A DNA stretch of 64,000 nt from Dyadobacter flavalbus (GTDB taxonomy: Bacteria > Bacteroidota > Bacteroidia > Cytophagales > Spirosomataceae), in assembly GCF_006149045.1 (NCBI RefSeq), contig NZ_VBSN01000013.1, positions 1-64,000 of the forward strand, given 5' to 3'. How positions within the stretch are numbered: position 1 is the first letter of the stretch; each line of letters opens with the position of its first letter. Positions 56,073-64,000 of the stretch are shown here, one piece after another. The position numbers and the translations under genes were made by a program. The notes beneath the pieces were generated by a model. The model searched no databases. It had not been told where the DNA came from and saw only the letters and a program-made list of their open reading frames with translations.

Positions 56073-56960
56073 TTACTTGCCGGCATTAGGCGTGTAAAGA
56101 TTGAAAAACTGATCCAGTTTCGGCGTAATGATGATTTCAGTACGACGGTTCAGGCTGCGGTTTGCCGGAGAATCGTTCGCCACTTTGGGTAGATATTCAC
56201 CACGGCCGCCCGCGATCATACGAACCGGCTCAACGCCATATTTCTTTTGTAACGTACGTGCAACAGATGTAGCGCGCAATACGCTCAGATCCCAGTTGTC
56301 CGAGAATTTTTCAGTAGCAATCGGTACATTGTCCGTATGCCCTTCGATCAGGATTTCGATTTCCTTGTAGTCGTTCAGGATTTTTGCAACTTTTCCAAGA
56401 ACGGTTTCAGCCTGCGTATTGATTACTGAACTTCCCGAACGGAAAAGCATTTTGTCAGAAAGCGAAACATACACAACACCTTTTTTAACTTCGATCTGGA
56501 CATCTTCGTCACTGACATCCTGCAGGGAACGTTTCAGGTTCAGTACCAAAGCCATGTTCAGGGAATCCTTGCGCTGGATGCTCTGGTTAAGGTCGCGGAT
56601 CTGAACGCCTTGTGCATCCATCATGGCCAGCGATTTCTTGATGCTTTCGGAACCTTCCTTGCTGATTACCGAAAGGTCAGACATACGGTCCAGAAGGTTA
56701 TTGTTGTTTTTCTTAAGAAACTCAATCTGGTCTTCGAGTTCTTTCAATTTGGCATTTTTACTGGCAAGCTCGTCATTTTTGGCTTTCAGATCATTGTTCA
56801 AACCAGCAGTTCTGCTGTCGCAATCATTCAGGTCGGCTCTTGCTTTGTCCAGCTGAATCTGGATTTCATTAGCCTGTTTTTGTGCTGTAAGCAACTTCTT
56901 TTTACTTGCGCACGAACCGAGTACAAAAAGCATCGCAACAGCTAAAAGCGTTTTTTTCAT
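56073..56960 (-). CDS. OmpA-family lipoprotein
   Basis: The 295-aa product has a lipobox (VLGSC, Cys17), a long coiled coil (about 25-145) and a C-terminal OmpA peptidoglycan-binding domain (about 165-285) with LIEGHTDNVP, DNWDLSVLRATSVARTL, GRGEYLP and NRRTEIII. It probably tethers the outer membrane to peptidoglycan. It stands alone with its own terminator. Confidence 0.9.
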   Translation of the reverse strand: MKKTLLAVAMLFVLGSCASKKKLLTAQKQANEIQIQLDKARADLNDCDSRTAGLNNDLKAKNDELASKNAKLKELEDQIEFLKKNNNNLLDRMSDLSVISKEGSESIKKSLAMMDAQGVQIRDLNQSIQRKDSLNMALVLNLKRSLQDVSDEDVQIEVKKGVVYVSLSDKMLFRSGSSVINTQAETVLGKVAKILNDYKEIEILIEGHTDNVPIATEKFSDNWDLSVLRATSVARTLQKKYGVEPVRMIAGGRGEYLPKVANDSPANRSLNRRTEIIITPKLDQFFNLYTPNAGK

Positions 56961-57145
56961 AATGAAGGGGTTATTAAAAATTAGACTTTAAAAATGATAA
57001 TGGTACAATTACACTGATATAATAAAATATCAAGCCCAAACCCGTTCGGATATGGACTTGTTTGAAGTCGCAAAGGTATAAAAAAAGCAAAGATCGCGGC
57101 TGACAATCCTTTTTTTTCCGTATAAAATTACAAACGCAGCTCTTG

Positions 57146-57895
57146 TCAATACGGCAGCCCGCCCCAGCCAAACGGATTGCGGTGCGCCTTGATGCTGTCC
57201 CGGATGTGCGTGATCATCATTTCCTCATATTTTGCTGTGTTGATCTTTTTTCCCTTCTGCTTTTTGGGCAGATTTACATCTTCAGTCAACGGTTTGAGCT
57301 TGATTTCTTTTGCCGTCGTAACAATGTCACCGTCATTGATATCCAGTTCCAGGATCACACCCGGCAGCCCTGAATAAAGCTCCGGGCCGGCGGAAACCGG
57401 AATATCGTCGGCAAACCAGGCCGTAATCTTCTGTTTTTTTATCGTATCTTCTGCAATGGCCATCATGCACATATGCCCGGCCACTTCCTTGATCTTGTTC
57501 ATGACCTTCCAGTTGATTTCCTTAAGGGTATCTTCCACAATGTACGTTTTGCCAAGCATTTCAATTACATCCGTACGTTTGCCATTCTCGAAATCACGGT
57601 AAATCTTGTACTCACGGTTCCTTCCGGAGTAGCCGCCGCTTACATCTTCGGTTTTCGGGTAAGTATAGTAACTCTGCTTTTCATTGAAATACAGAACCAT
57701 ATCGTGCTTGGATTCATCGTCATTTCCCCATGTCAGCTTCATTCGGTCCTTTTCTTCCTGACTGATAAAACTTAATCTGGAATAAACCTGTGTCCAGTGA
57801 TAAACCTGCTCATAGCTGATTTCTCCTTCCAGTTTCTGCGCAGATACCGGAACAAAGCAGCCAGCAGCCAGCAGCAGCATTACAAATAATTTCAT
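57146..57895 (-). CDS. GLPGLI family protein
   Basis: The 249-aa protein has a signal peptide (MKLFVMLLLAAGCFVPVSAQ) and the family string SGLPGVILELDINDG near residue 178, with upstream ITAWFADDIPVSAGPELY. GLPGLI proteins are exported proteins of Bacteroidota often encoded next to outer-membrane beta-barrel receptors, as here (20 nt after the receptor stop). A role in the same envelope process is likely but not established. Confidence 0.9.
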   Translation of the reverse strand: MKLFVMLLLAAGCFVPVSAQKLEGEISYEQVYHWTQVYSRLSFISQEEKDRMKLTWGNDDESKHDMVLYFNEKQSYYTYPKTEDVSGGYSGRNREYKIYRDFENGKRTDVIEMLGKTYIVEDTLKEINWKVMNKIKEVAGHMCMMAIAEDTIKKQKITAWFADDIPVSAGPELYSGLPGVILELDINDGDIVTTAKEIKLKPLTEDVNLPKKQKGKKINTAKYEEMMITHIRDSIKAHRNPFGWGGLPY

Positions 57896-57914
57896 AGCGA
57901 TGGATTTGATGGTT

Positions 57915-60716
57915 TTAAAAATTACTGCGTCTGACCGAAGCGGCTATTCCCCGCATGTTATACGTAAAACTCAGCATAAAGTACCTTGACAAAGTGGCTA
58001 CACGGCGTTCTGTGTAATAATTCTGATTTACGTTCTGCGTTATGCCCAGGTTTTTCTTGAACACGTCGTAGGCAGTCAGGCGTATTTCACCTTTTTTACT
58101 TTTCAGCACTACTTTGTATACGGAAAGATTCAGGATCGGCTGCTTCTGATTGAATCCGAACTGGTCATTTCTATAGGTCATGTAATTAAAGCGTGCGTTC
58201 AGGTAAATATCCTTTACCGTTTTCCAGTTCATGTCCGCGCCGTAATTGGAATTGAAAATCTTCTGGTTCTGGCTGGTATTAATGGAATATTTCGAATAGT
58301 TCAGGTTCCAGTTTGCATTCGTGTACAACGTGAATACATCGCTTGGCGTAAGGTCCAGACGTGCCCCGAAGTTAAAGTTGTTTGTCCGGGTTTCATTTTC
58401 AACATTATTGATATAAGTAATGTTGTTGCTCAGATTGATTCCGGTATTCAGGTTCAGATTGCTTTTTGTTTTCTTGATCGGAAACCCGAATCCTACATAG
58501 CCGCCAACGTTGCTCCCGCCTGTAATGTTCATGGGTTTGGTTGTGGTGATCAGGTTTTCAAGATTGATTGTCCGGTTGTAAACCACCTGATTGATGTGGT
58601 AACTGTAAAACATGTTCACGTACAAATTGGTAAAACTCGCCGGATTGAACATCTGGTACCCGCCGTAAATATTGTGCATGGAAGCAGGAATCAGGTCCGG
58701 GTTTCCTTCCACAATGTATAACGGGTTGCTGTTGTCAACGATCGGCTGCAGATCGGTGATCGAAGGTTCACGCACTTCCAGCCCGTAATTCAGGTACAGG
58801 TACCGGTTATTTTTCAGATCATAATTCAGGTTTACATTCGGAACCCAGCTGAAATAGGTGCGGTCCACTCTTGTAAAATCGGCCTCGGCTTCATCCAGGG
58901 CAAATTTCCCTTTCAGTTTGAACTGCAGACCTGCCAGTCCGAGCGACAGATTCAGGCCCTTGCTCGAATAACGGAATGAAGTTCCTAAACGGTTATAGGT
59001 AAAATCATTGGCATAATAACGGGTGAGAAACTGGTTAGTTTCCTGCAGATTTCCTTCAATGTCAAAAACATTGCGGTCCACTTTATCCTTGCGCATGTTG
59101 AAGTTGTAGAACGATTCCCAGAATATACTTTTGGAAAGGGGCTCAATATAAGAAAGGCTTCCTTTAAAATTTCCTCTTGTACTTGCTGTCTCGTTGCGCT
59201 GATTGATTTCGCTGTTGAGCGTGGAATCCTGCAGAAACCGGTTAACCGAACTCAGCCTTTTGTCTTCTTCCGAATTATTGATGTTGTAACCCGCGCTCAC
59301 AGCAAAGTTCTTGCCTTTTTTCTTGAATTTATGACGGTACATAAACAGGTTTGCCATAGCCAGCGAATTGTATACACTGCTGTTGTTTACCGTGGACTGG
59401 TTGGACAAAACGCCTTCATTCCGGAACGACTGCTGAAAACTTTCATAACTTCCGTCACCTCTGTTGATCCTGGAATTACTGATCAGAATAATGGTATTCA
59501 GAGAATCAATTGCCTGTTCAAAACGGAAGCTTGGCCGGTGATTTCCTGTAAAACCAAGCGTTTTGTTGTTGTCGATCGTACTGTAAGAATCATTGGTCAG
59601 AAAGTTTTCCGTACTGGAACGCACATCCATGATGGAGTTCGTCTGATTATAAAAATAGCTTGTGCTTACCTTGGTTTTTTTGGTATCGTAGTTGTAATTG
59701 GCCCCGCCTGCCCAGTTTTTGGTAAAACCTTCCGAGCCGCCTCCGCCCCAGCTTGGCTGGATCGTAATGTCGTCCCCGCCATAGTAACGGCCGCTGTTGA
59801 ACCCGAAATCACCGTCGTCGCCCCAGTTGAATGACTGGCTTCCTTTAAAATCCTGATAATCGTTCCGGGCGATGCCCGACTGGTTTGTATTATTGCCGAA
59901 TCCCAGCAATGAGAACTGCTGCTTGTCGTCGAAACGGTTGTAACTCACTTTCCCTTCCAGCCTCGAATCGGTTCCGACGCCCGCAACGGCTTTTCCGAAA
60001 CCCCCTTTTTTATGACTGTCTTTCAGTTCCAGGTTGACTGTTTTTTCCCTTTTTCCATCGTCCACACCCGTTACTTTGGATTGCTCCGACTTGCCGTTGA
60101 ATACCTGAACTTTATTGATCGCTTCTGCCGGAAGGTTTTTGGTAGCCATTTTGGGGTCTTCGCCAAAGAACCTTTTTCCGTCAACGGTTACCCGTTTGAC
60201 TTCCTCTCCATGCGCCTTGATGTTTCCGTCCGCATCCACCTGCATGCCGGGCAGCTTGCGGAGCAGATCTTCCACGGTGGAGCCCGGCGGCACTTTGAAA
60301 GCCCTTGCATCGAATTCAACCGTATCGCCCCGGATGCTCAGCGGAGCCCGGGCCGTTTTGATCACCACTTCATACAGTTCTTTCTGAAGTACTTTCATCT
60401 TTAGTTTTCCAAGATCTGTTACTTCACCGTCTGCGGGAACTACTTCGGTCTGAAACGGAACGTACCCGACGTACGAAATTTTCAGCAGATAAGGAATCCG
60501 TTTCAGGTTTTTCAGTTCGAAAGCACCTTCCTTGTTCGATCTTCCAAAATTCGTAAGCGACGAATCTGCGGGCAAAAGCAGCATGATGGTTGCCGCCGGC
60601 AAAGCTGCACCGGTGGTATCGGTAACGACACCTTTTAACGTAAAGCGTCCTCCGGTTTGCGCCTGCGCAAACATGACATGAAGGAACAAACTGAGCAGAA
60701 GCAGGATTTTTTTCAA
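57915..60716 (-). CDS. TonB-dependent-receptor-like outer-membrane beta-barrel protein
   Basis: The 933-aa product has a signal peptide (MKKILLLLSLFLHVMFAQAQ), a carboxypeptidase-regulatory-like domain (about 25-110: FTLKGVVTDTTGAALPAATI) and a plug-like region (DLLRKLPGMQVDADGNIK, VTVDGKRFFGEDPKMATKNLPAEAI). A barrel of about 700 residues rich in aromatic/Asn strands follows. It belongs to the outer-membrane beta-barrel family usually paired with GLPGLI proteins. The ligand is unknown. No TonB box is obvious by eye. Confidence 0.88.
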   Translation of the reverse strand: MKKILLLLSLFLHVMFAQAQTGGRFTLKGVVTDTTGAALPAATIMLLLPADSSLTNFGRSNKEGAFELKNLKRIPYLLKISYVGYVPFQTEVVPADGEVTDLGKLKMKVLQKELYEVVIKTARAPLSIRGDTVEFDARAFKVPPGSTVEDLLRKLPGMQVDADGNIKAHGEEVKRVTVDGKRFFGEDPKMATKNLPAEAINKVQVFNGKSEQSKVTGVDDGKREKTVNLELKDSHKKGGFGKAVAGVGTDSRLEGKVSYNRFDDKQQFSLLGFGNNTNQSGIARNDYQDFKGSQSFNWGDDGDFGFNSGRYYGGDDITIQPSWGGGGSEGFTKNWAGGANYNYDTKKTKVSTSYFYNQTNSIMDVRSSTENFLTNDSYSTIDNNKTLGFTGNHRPSFRFEQAIDSLNTIILISNSRINRGDGSYESFQQSFRNEGVLSNQSTVNNSSVYNSLAMANLFMYRHKFKKKGKNFAVSAGYNINNSEEDKRLSSVNRFLQDSTLNSEINQRNETASTRGNFKGSLSYIEPLSKSIFWESFYNFNMRKDKVDRNVFDIEGNLQETNQFLTRYYANDFTYNRLGTSFRYSSKGLNLSLGLAGLQFKLKGKFALDEAEADFTRVDRTYFSWVPNVNLNYDLKNNRYLYLNYGLEVREPSITDLQPIVDNSNPLYIVEGNPDLIPASMHNIYGGYQMFNPASFTNLYVNMFYSYHINQVVYNRTINLENLITTTKPMNITGGSNVGGYVGFGFPIKKTKSNLNLNTGINLSNNITYINNVENETRTNNFNFGARLDLTPSDVFTLYTNANWNLNYSKYSINTSQNQKIFNSNYGADMNWKTVKDIYLNARFNYMTYRNDQFGFNQKQPILNLSVYKVVLKSKKGEIRLTAYDVFKKNLGITQNVNQNYYTERRVATLSRYFMLSFTYNMRGIAASVRRSNF

Positions 60717-60988
60717 AGAAGGCGGACGGTTAAGTGAATAGAATCTGGATTTACTAAACTACTTACACACAACAATACGGGAACTGTTGCACCTTATTGA
60801 CTTTTTACAAGAAAAAAGTATAATTTAATATACATATATTTACTTTTCGGCTCCCAGGAAGTGTAACTTGAAAGTGCCCTCCAAAGTATATATAAGTTAC
60901 TTTAATTTCGAAAAAAATAAATTTAATTTATTTTGCGGTAAACAAACCCGCTAAACCGGCCCGCGACAAACCTGTTATCAGCATATTA

Positions 60989-61498
60989 ATGAAAACAATC
61001 GGACTCTTATCAGACACACACGGTTATCTGGATGAACGTATTTTTGAACATTTTTCCAACTGCGATGAGGTATGGCATGCAGGAGATATCGGCTCGGTCC
61101 GGATTATAGAACAGCTGGAAGCTTTTAAGCCGTCGCGTATTGTTTTTGGCAATATTGACAACAGCGACGTTCGTACAAGAACTGCGGAAAACCTTCATTT
61201 CGAGCTGGAAGGTTTCAGAATCTGGATGACGCACATCGGCGGAGCGCCGCCGCGCTATAATCCGCAGGTGATGCCTTCGTTAAAAGCCCTTACGCCGGAT
61301 ATTTTTGTTTGCGGGCATTCGCATATTCTTCGTGTAATCCGGGACAAGCCGCTGAACAATATGCTGTACATCAATCCGGGTGCTGCCGGAAGAGAAGGTT
61401 TTCACAAGATACGCACGCTGCTCCGTTTTAATCTGCATGAAGGAATTATCAGTCAGATGGAAGTAATCGAACTGGGCAAGCGCGGTGCCATTCAGTAA
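60989..61498 (+). CDS. YfcE/MJ0936-type metallophosphoesterase
   Basis: The 169-aa enzyme shows the calcineurin-like motifs in order: LLSDTHG (Asp9, His11), HAGDIG (about 31-36), VFGNIDN (about 53-59), WMTHIGG and VCGHSHI (about 107-113). It is full length for the YfcE/MJ0936 family, whose members hydrolyse phosphodiesters with two metals. The native substrate is unknown. Confidence 0.92.
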   Translation: MKTIGLLSDTHGYLDERIFEHFSNCDEVWHAGDIGSVRIIEQLEAFKPSRIVFGNIDNSDVRTRTAENLHFELEGFRIWMTHIGGAPPRYNPQVMPSLKALTPDIFVCGHSHILRVIRDKPLNNMLYINPGAAGREGFHKIRTLLRFNLHEGIISQMEVIELGKRGAIQ

Positions 61499-61504
61499 GC
61501 TGCT

Positions 61505-62731
61505 TCAGAATGTAACCTGCACTTTTTTGGTTTCAGTACCACGGCGGAGCTCTGCTTCCACCTGGTCACCTTTTTCATGGCTTCCAAGTACATCCATATA
61601 GTCGTAAATGCTGCCGATTTCCTTTCCTGCCAGCTTGATGATGATGTCGCCTGTCAGCATACCGGCTTTGTCGGCAGGGCGTGCTTTGGTTACGGCATCG
61701 ATCCGCAGCCCTTTGCCCGAATAACTGTAATCGGGCATGATGCCGAGTGTGACTTTAAAATCCGTTGATGTATTTCCGGAATGCGGGTTTTCTGCTGTCT
61801 GAAATGGCGGTTCTGCCGATTCGTTGCCCAGCTTTTCAATCAGACCGGCGATCAGGCTTAAAATGGAAGCTTCACCCTGAAAATTGATCTTTGCAACGTC
61901 GTCGCTGATTTTGTGATAATCGCTGTGCCCGCCCGTAAAAAACTGGACAACCGGAATATTTTTCAGGTAAAACGAAGTATGGTCCGAAGCACCCACGCCG
62001 GAAGAATCCACGTTAAAGCGAAGATTTTGTTTTTTGGCAAGGTCCGGAATCAGTTTGCCCCAGGCGGGACTGGTGCCCCATCCGGAAATAATCAGTCCTT
62101 TGTCACTGCTCAACCTTCCGATCATATCCATATTGATCATGCAGGAAATCTGATCCAAGGAAACTGTCGGATTTTCAGTAAAGTATTTGGAACCGAGCAG
62201 GCCCAGCTCTTCTCCTGAAAAGGCAATAAAAAGGATATTATGTTTCTCACTGATTTTGTTCCCGGAAAAACGTGCTGCGAGTTCCAGTAAACCGGTTGTT
62301 CCCGAAGCGTTATCGTCGGCACCGTTGTGTATTTTATTTTTGCTGTCCGGCGTAAGTGAACTTCCCTGAAACCCTTTTCCAAGATGATCATAATGTGCAC
62401 CGATGACAATGGTTTTCTTCGCGCCATTGTCCAGGTAACCGACCACATTTCTGGCAGTCAGCAAATGCGGATTTCCGTCAATTGCAAATGAAACCTGAAA
62501 AGGCTGGAAATAACTGCCGTCTGCACCTGCCGGTTTCAGACCTGCATTTTTGAAAATATCCGCAATGTAATTGGCCGCCCTGATTTCTCCCATGGTCGCC
62601 GTTCCGCGCCCTTCCAGATCGTCGGATGCAAGGTATTCGATATGCTTCCGGATTGCTGCCGGATCAAAGTCCTGCGCCTGCACTGAAACGGTTGCCGTCA
62701 GCAAACTGAGAAAAAGATAGGTGTATTTCAT
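61505..62731 (-). CDS. M28 family zinc aminopeptidase with C-terminal PDZ domain
   Basis: I use ATG 62731 (MKYTYLFLSLLTATVSVQAQ, signal peptide). The product of about 408 aa has the M28 metal sites: IVIGAHYDHLG, NGADDNASGTTGLLELA, AFSGEELGLLGS and a late HSDYHKISDD. A PDZ domain at about 325-405 (KGLRIDAVTKARPADKAGMLTGDIIIKLAG) may bind substrate. It is exported and probably acts in the periplasm or outside on peptides. Confidence 0.92.
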   Translation of the reverse strand: MKYTYLFLSLLTATVSVQAQDFDPAAIRKHIEYLASDDLEGRGTATMGEIRAANYIADIFKNAGLKPAGADGSYFQPFQVSFAIDGNPHLLTARNVVGYLDNGAKKTIVIGAHYDHLGKGFQGSSLTPDSKNKIHNGADDNASGTTGLLELAARFSGNKISEKHNILFIAFSGEELGLLGSKYFTENPTVSLDQISCMINMDMIGRLSSDKGLIISGWGTSPAWGKLIPDLAKKQNLRFNVDSSGVGASDHTSFYLKNIPVVQFFTGGHSDYHKISDDVAKINFQGEASILSLIAGLIEKLGNESAEPPFQTAENPHSGNTSTDFKVTLGIMPDYSYSGKGLRIDAVTKARPADKAGMLTGDIIIKLAGKEIGSIYDYMDVLGSHEKGDQVEAELRRGTETKKVQVTF

Positions 62732-62773
62732 CAAGAACAAGGTTAGTAATCTGCTTTTCGGGAATTGACAATC

Positions 62774-63085
62774 TTACAGCCTTTCGCGGATATCGACCAG
62801 AAAATTGCGGACGCGCATCAGCCTTTGTATGAGCAGCTGTGCTTCCTCCTTTTTTCTGAGCTGCTCTCTGGCCCCTTTGATCGTCCGCCCCTGCTTATCC
62901 TTCTGATGCATGATCTTGCGGATAATCTCTATGTCTCTTTCGGTATAGCGCCTGCGGTTTCTGGCGTCTCTTTTCGGATTCAGCTGAGGAAACTTCTTTT
63001 CCCAGAACCGAAGTGCGGAGGGTTCGCAGCCCACCATTTCCGCGACTTCATTAGTGTCATAATATAGTTTGGTATTGGGTTCCAT
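62774..63085 (-). CDS. MerR family transcriptional regulator
   Basis: ATG 63085 gives MEPNTKLYYDTNEVAEMVGC, the usual start of this Bacteroidota group. The 103-aa protein has a MerR winged helix (NEVAEMVGCEPSALRFWEKKFPQLNPKRDARNRRRYTERDIEII) and a C-terminal coiled coil, without an effector-binding domain. It lies next to the M28 peptidase gene; its targets are unknown. Confidence 0.9.
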   Translation of the reverse strand: MEPNTKLYYDTNEVAEMVGCEPSALRFWEKKFPQLNPKRDARNRRRYTERDIEIIRKIMHQKDKQGRTIKGAREQLRKKEEAQLLIQRLMRVRNFLVDIRERL

Positions 63086-63127
63086 AAGGGTCAAAAGTGA
63101 TTCATACAAATATAATCACCTCGGCAC

Positions 63128-63556
63128 TTAAAGTCTGTTTTCTGAGAGATTTTTGATCTTTTGCAATGCTTTTTCCGCAAATTCCGCTGCTTTTTCAAAG
63201 TAATTCTCCCCATCGGGTAAAATGCTGAAATCCCCGACTTCAATGGTTAGCACACTTGCATTTTCATTTTCGCCAAGGCTGTATGTGTAGGCTATGTTGT
63301 AGCTGGATGGCGGCAATTCCCATTTCAGAACGTAAAGGCTCAGCCTGAGCAGTTCATAGGGCTCACAATCGGTGACGATTAATCTGGAGGCGCCGGTCCA
63401 TTCAATGATACGGCCTTTTTCCAGGTAAAAATCTTCAAAATCCTGCGGCAGTTCATCCCATTGACGGATGTATTTTGGTGCGATCAGAACTTCCCAGACC
63501 TTTGAAACCGGTGCATTGATTTCAATGCTGTTTTTTACTGTCAATTGTGAGGCCAT
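63128..63556 (-). CDS. START-like/SRPBCC (AHSA1-type) domain protein
   Basis: The 142-aa protein begins with the family pattern NSIEINAPVSKVWEVLIAPKYIRQWDELP and ends with a long amphipathic helix (ENYFEKAAEFAEKALQKIKN). The fold makes a hydrophobic ligand pocket. The role is unknown. It starts 43 nt upstream of the MerR stop region, in the same direction, so the genes may be co-transcribed. Confidence 0.85.
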   Translation of the reverse strand: MASQLTVKNSIEINAPVSKVWEVLIAPKYIRQWDELPQDFEDFYLEKGRIIEWTGASRLIVTDCEPYELLRLSLYVLKWELPPSSYNIAYTYSLGENENASVLTIEVGDFSILPDGENYFEKAAEFAEKALQKIKNLSENRL

Positions 63557-63679
63557 TATATGATGATGAGGTCAATTTAAAATCATTTACTGCTTGTAAC
63601 TATCCGTGGTTAAAAACCATGCCTCTGATTTGTAAGACACCTGTTTTGATCCGGCTTTGCAGACAGGTAAAAAGCAAAA

Positions 63680-63697
63680 ATGCCGGAAATCCGGCAT
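63680..63697 (-). terminator. Terminator of the 58-aa gene
   Basis: ATGCCGG and CCGGCAT form a 7-bp stem with a 4-nt loop; on the minus strand five T follow. A second hairpin with arms AACAGGAA/TTCCTGTT (63703-63722) lies just upstream of it. Confidence 0.7.
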
Positions 63698-63769
63698 CTC
63701 TAAACAGGAACACGTTCCTGTTGGTCAGGTTACATAGCAGGCTTCAAAACGACCACTGTAACGCAGGAA

Positions 63770-63946
63770 TTATTCAGGAAGTGCTTGGGTCTGATGGTAA
63801 AAATAACCTTCGGTTTCATTTTTGCCGGAGTCCGAATCCGGGCTTTTCAGTCTTCTCAAACTTCTTTCGACTTGTCTGGTGTATGTAGAAAGTGCAACAT
63901 AAATCACAACACCCGACACGATCCCGATTGCAAGTATCTTTTTCAT
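63770..63946 (-). CDS. Small membrane protein, 58 aa
   Basis: The frame encodes MKKILAIGIVSGVVIYVALS (a membrane span near residues 4-19), a basic stretch (RQVERSLRRLKSP) and a polar tail ending in ALPE. Two hairpins, the second a terminator, follow on the same strand. No family is recognised. A plus-strand frame over the same bases looks like its shadow. Confidence 0.6.
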   Translation of the reverse strand: MKKILAIGIVSGVVIYVALSTYTRQVERSLRRLKSPDSDSGKNETEGYFYHQTQALPE

Positions 63947-64000
63947 ATAATCATCACGTTAAATTTAGTATCCAGAATTCACATTGATCATTCAATGCCA

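Noticed and set aside
63547..63888. Plus-strand 113-aa frame at the right edge
   Set aside because: It is antisense to the 58-aa membrane gene and its terminator, and has no protein-like features.

Overview
The window comes from a Bacteroidota chromosome, most likely a Cytophagales member close to Dyadobacter or Spirosoma. This rests on the Bacteroidota-type promoter words (TTG, about 19-20 nt, TAnnTTTG), the near absence of Shine-Dalgarno sites, a putative porin, a GLPGLI protein beside a TonB-type outer-membrane receptor, and a tmRNA tag that reads GENTYAMAA. The genus is an inference.

About 0.9-44.4 kb is a temperate siphovirus prophage integrated at the 3' end of the tmRNA gene (44461-44829, minus strand), with its tyrosine recombinase next to that end. 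No second att copy was found, so the left boundary is probably outside the window, and so may be the missing replication genes. Two divergent late operons start at 24.53-24.64 kb. The leftward one carries, in order: signal-peptide-bearing surface or receptor proteins, two tiny genes, a lysis cassette (two TM/coiled-coil proteins, GH19 endolysin, patatin-like phospholipase), a beta-helix tailspike, further fibres with an esterase and a polysaccharide-lyase domain, terminase, portal, a MuF head protein and a second polysaccharide lyase. The rightward one carries scaffold, decoration protein, major capsid protein, connectors, tail tube, frameshifted tail chaperone and tape measure. A 4-kb regulatory island (34.0-38.0 kb: antirepressor operon, small RNA candidate, morons, stacked terminators) separates the tape measure from the distal tail and hub genes. 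A small repressor and the integrase follow.

Two shared signals tie the phage together. Fourteen genes that are not translationally coupled to an upstream gene, all structural, surface-enzyme or antirepressor genes, have (A)ACACACT (one a variant) 0-9 nt before ATG. A 17-bp element, GTATTGTATTTGTATAC, covers the -33 and spacer of three promoters (capsid operon, small-RNA/antirepressor region, distal-tail operon) and recurs once more. I read the first as a phage-specific translation start signal and the second as a common operator; both need testing.

From 44.5 kb onward is ordinary host chromosome: tmRNA, hemF, menC, lpxK, putative porin, miaE, an AddB-like nuclease, a small membrane protein, a lipoprotein, a Ser/Thr dehydratase, an OmpA lipoprotein, GLPGLI plus outer-membrane receptor, a YfcE-type phosphoesterase, an M28 peptidase with PDZ, a MerR regulator, a START-like protein and a 58-aa membrane protein.
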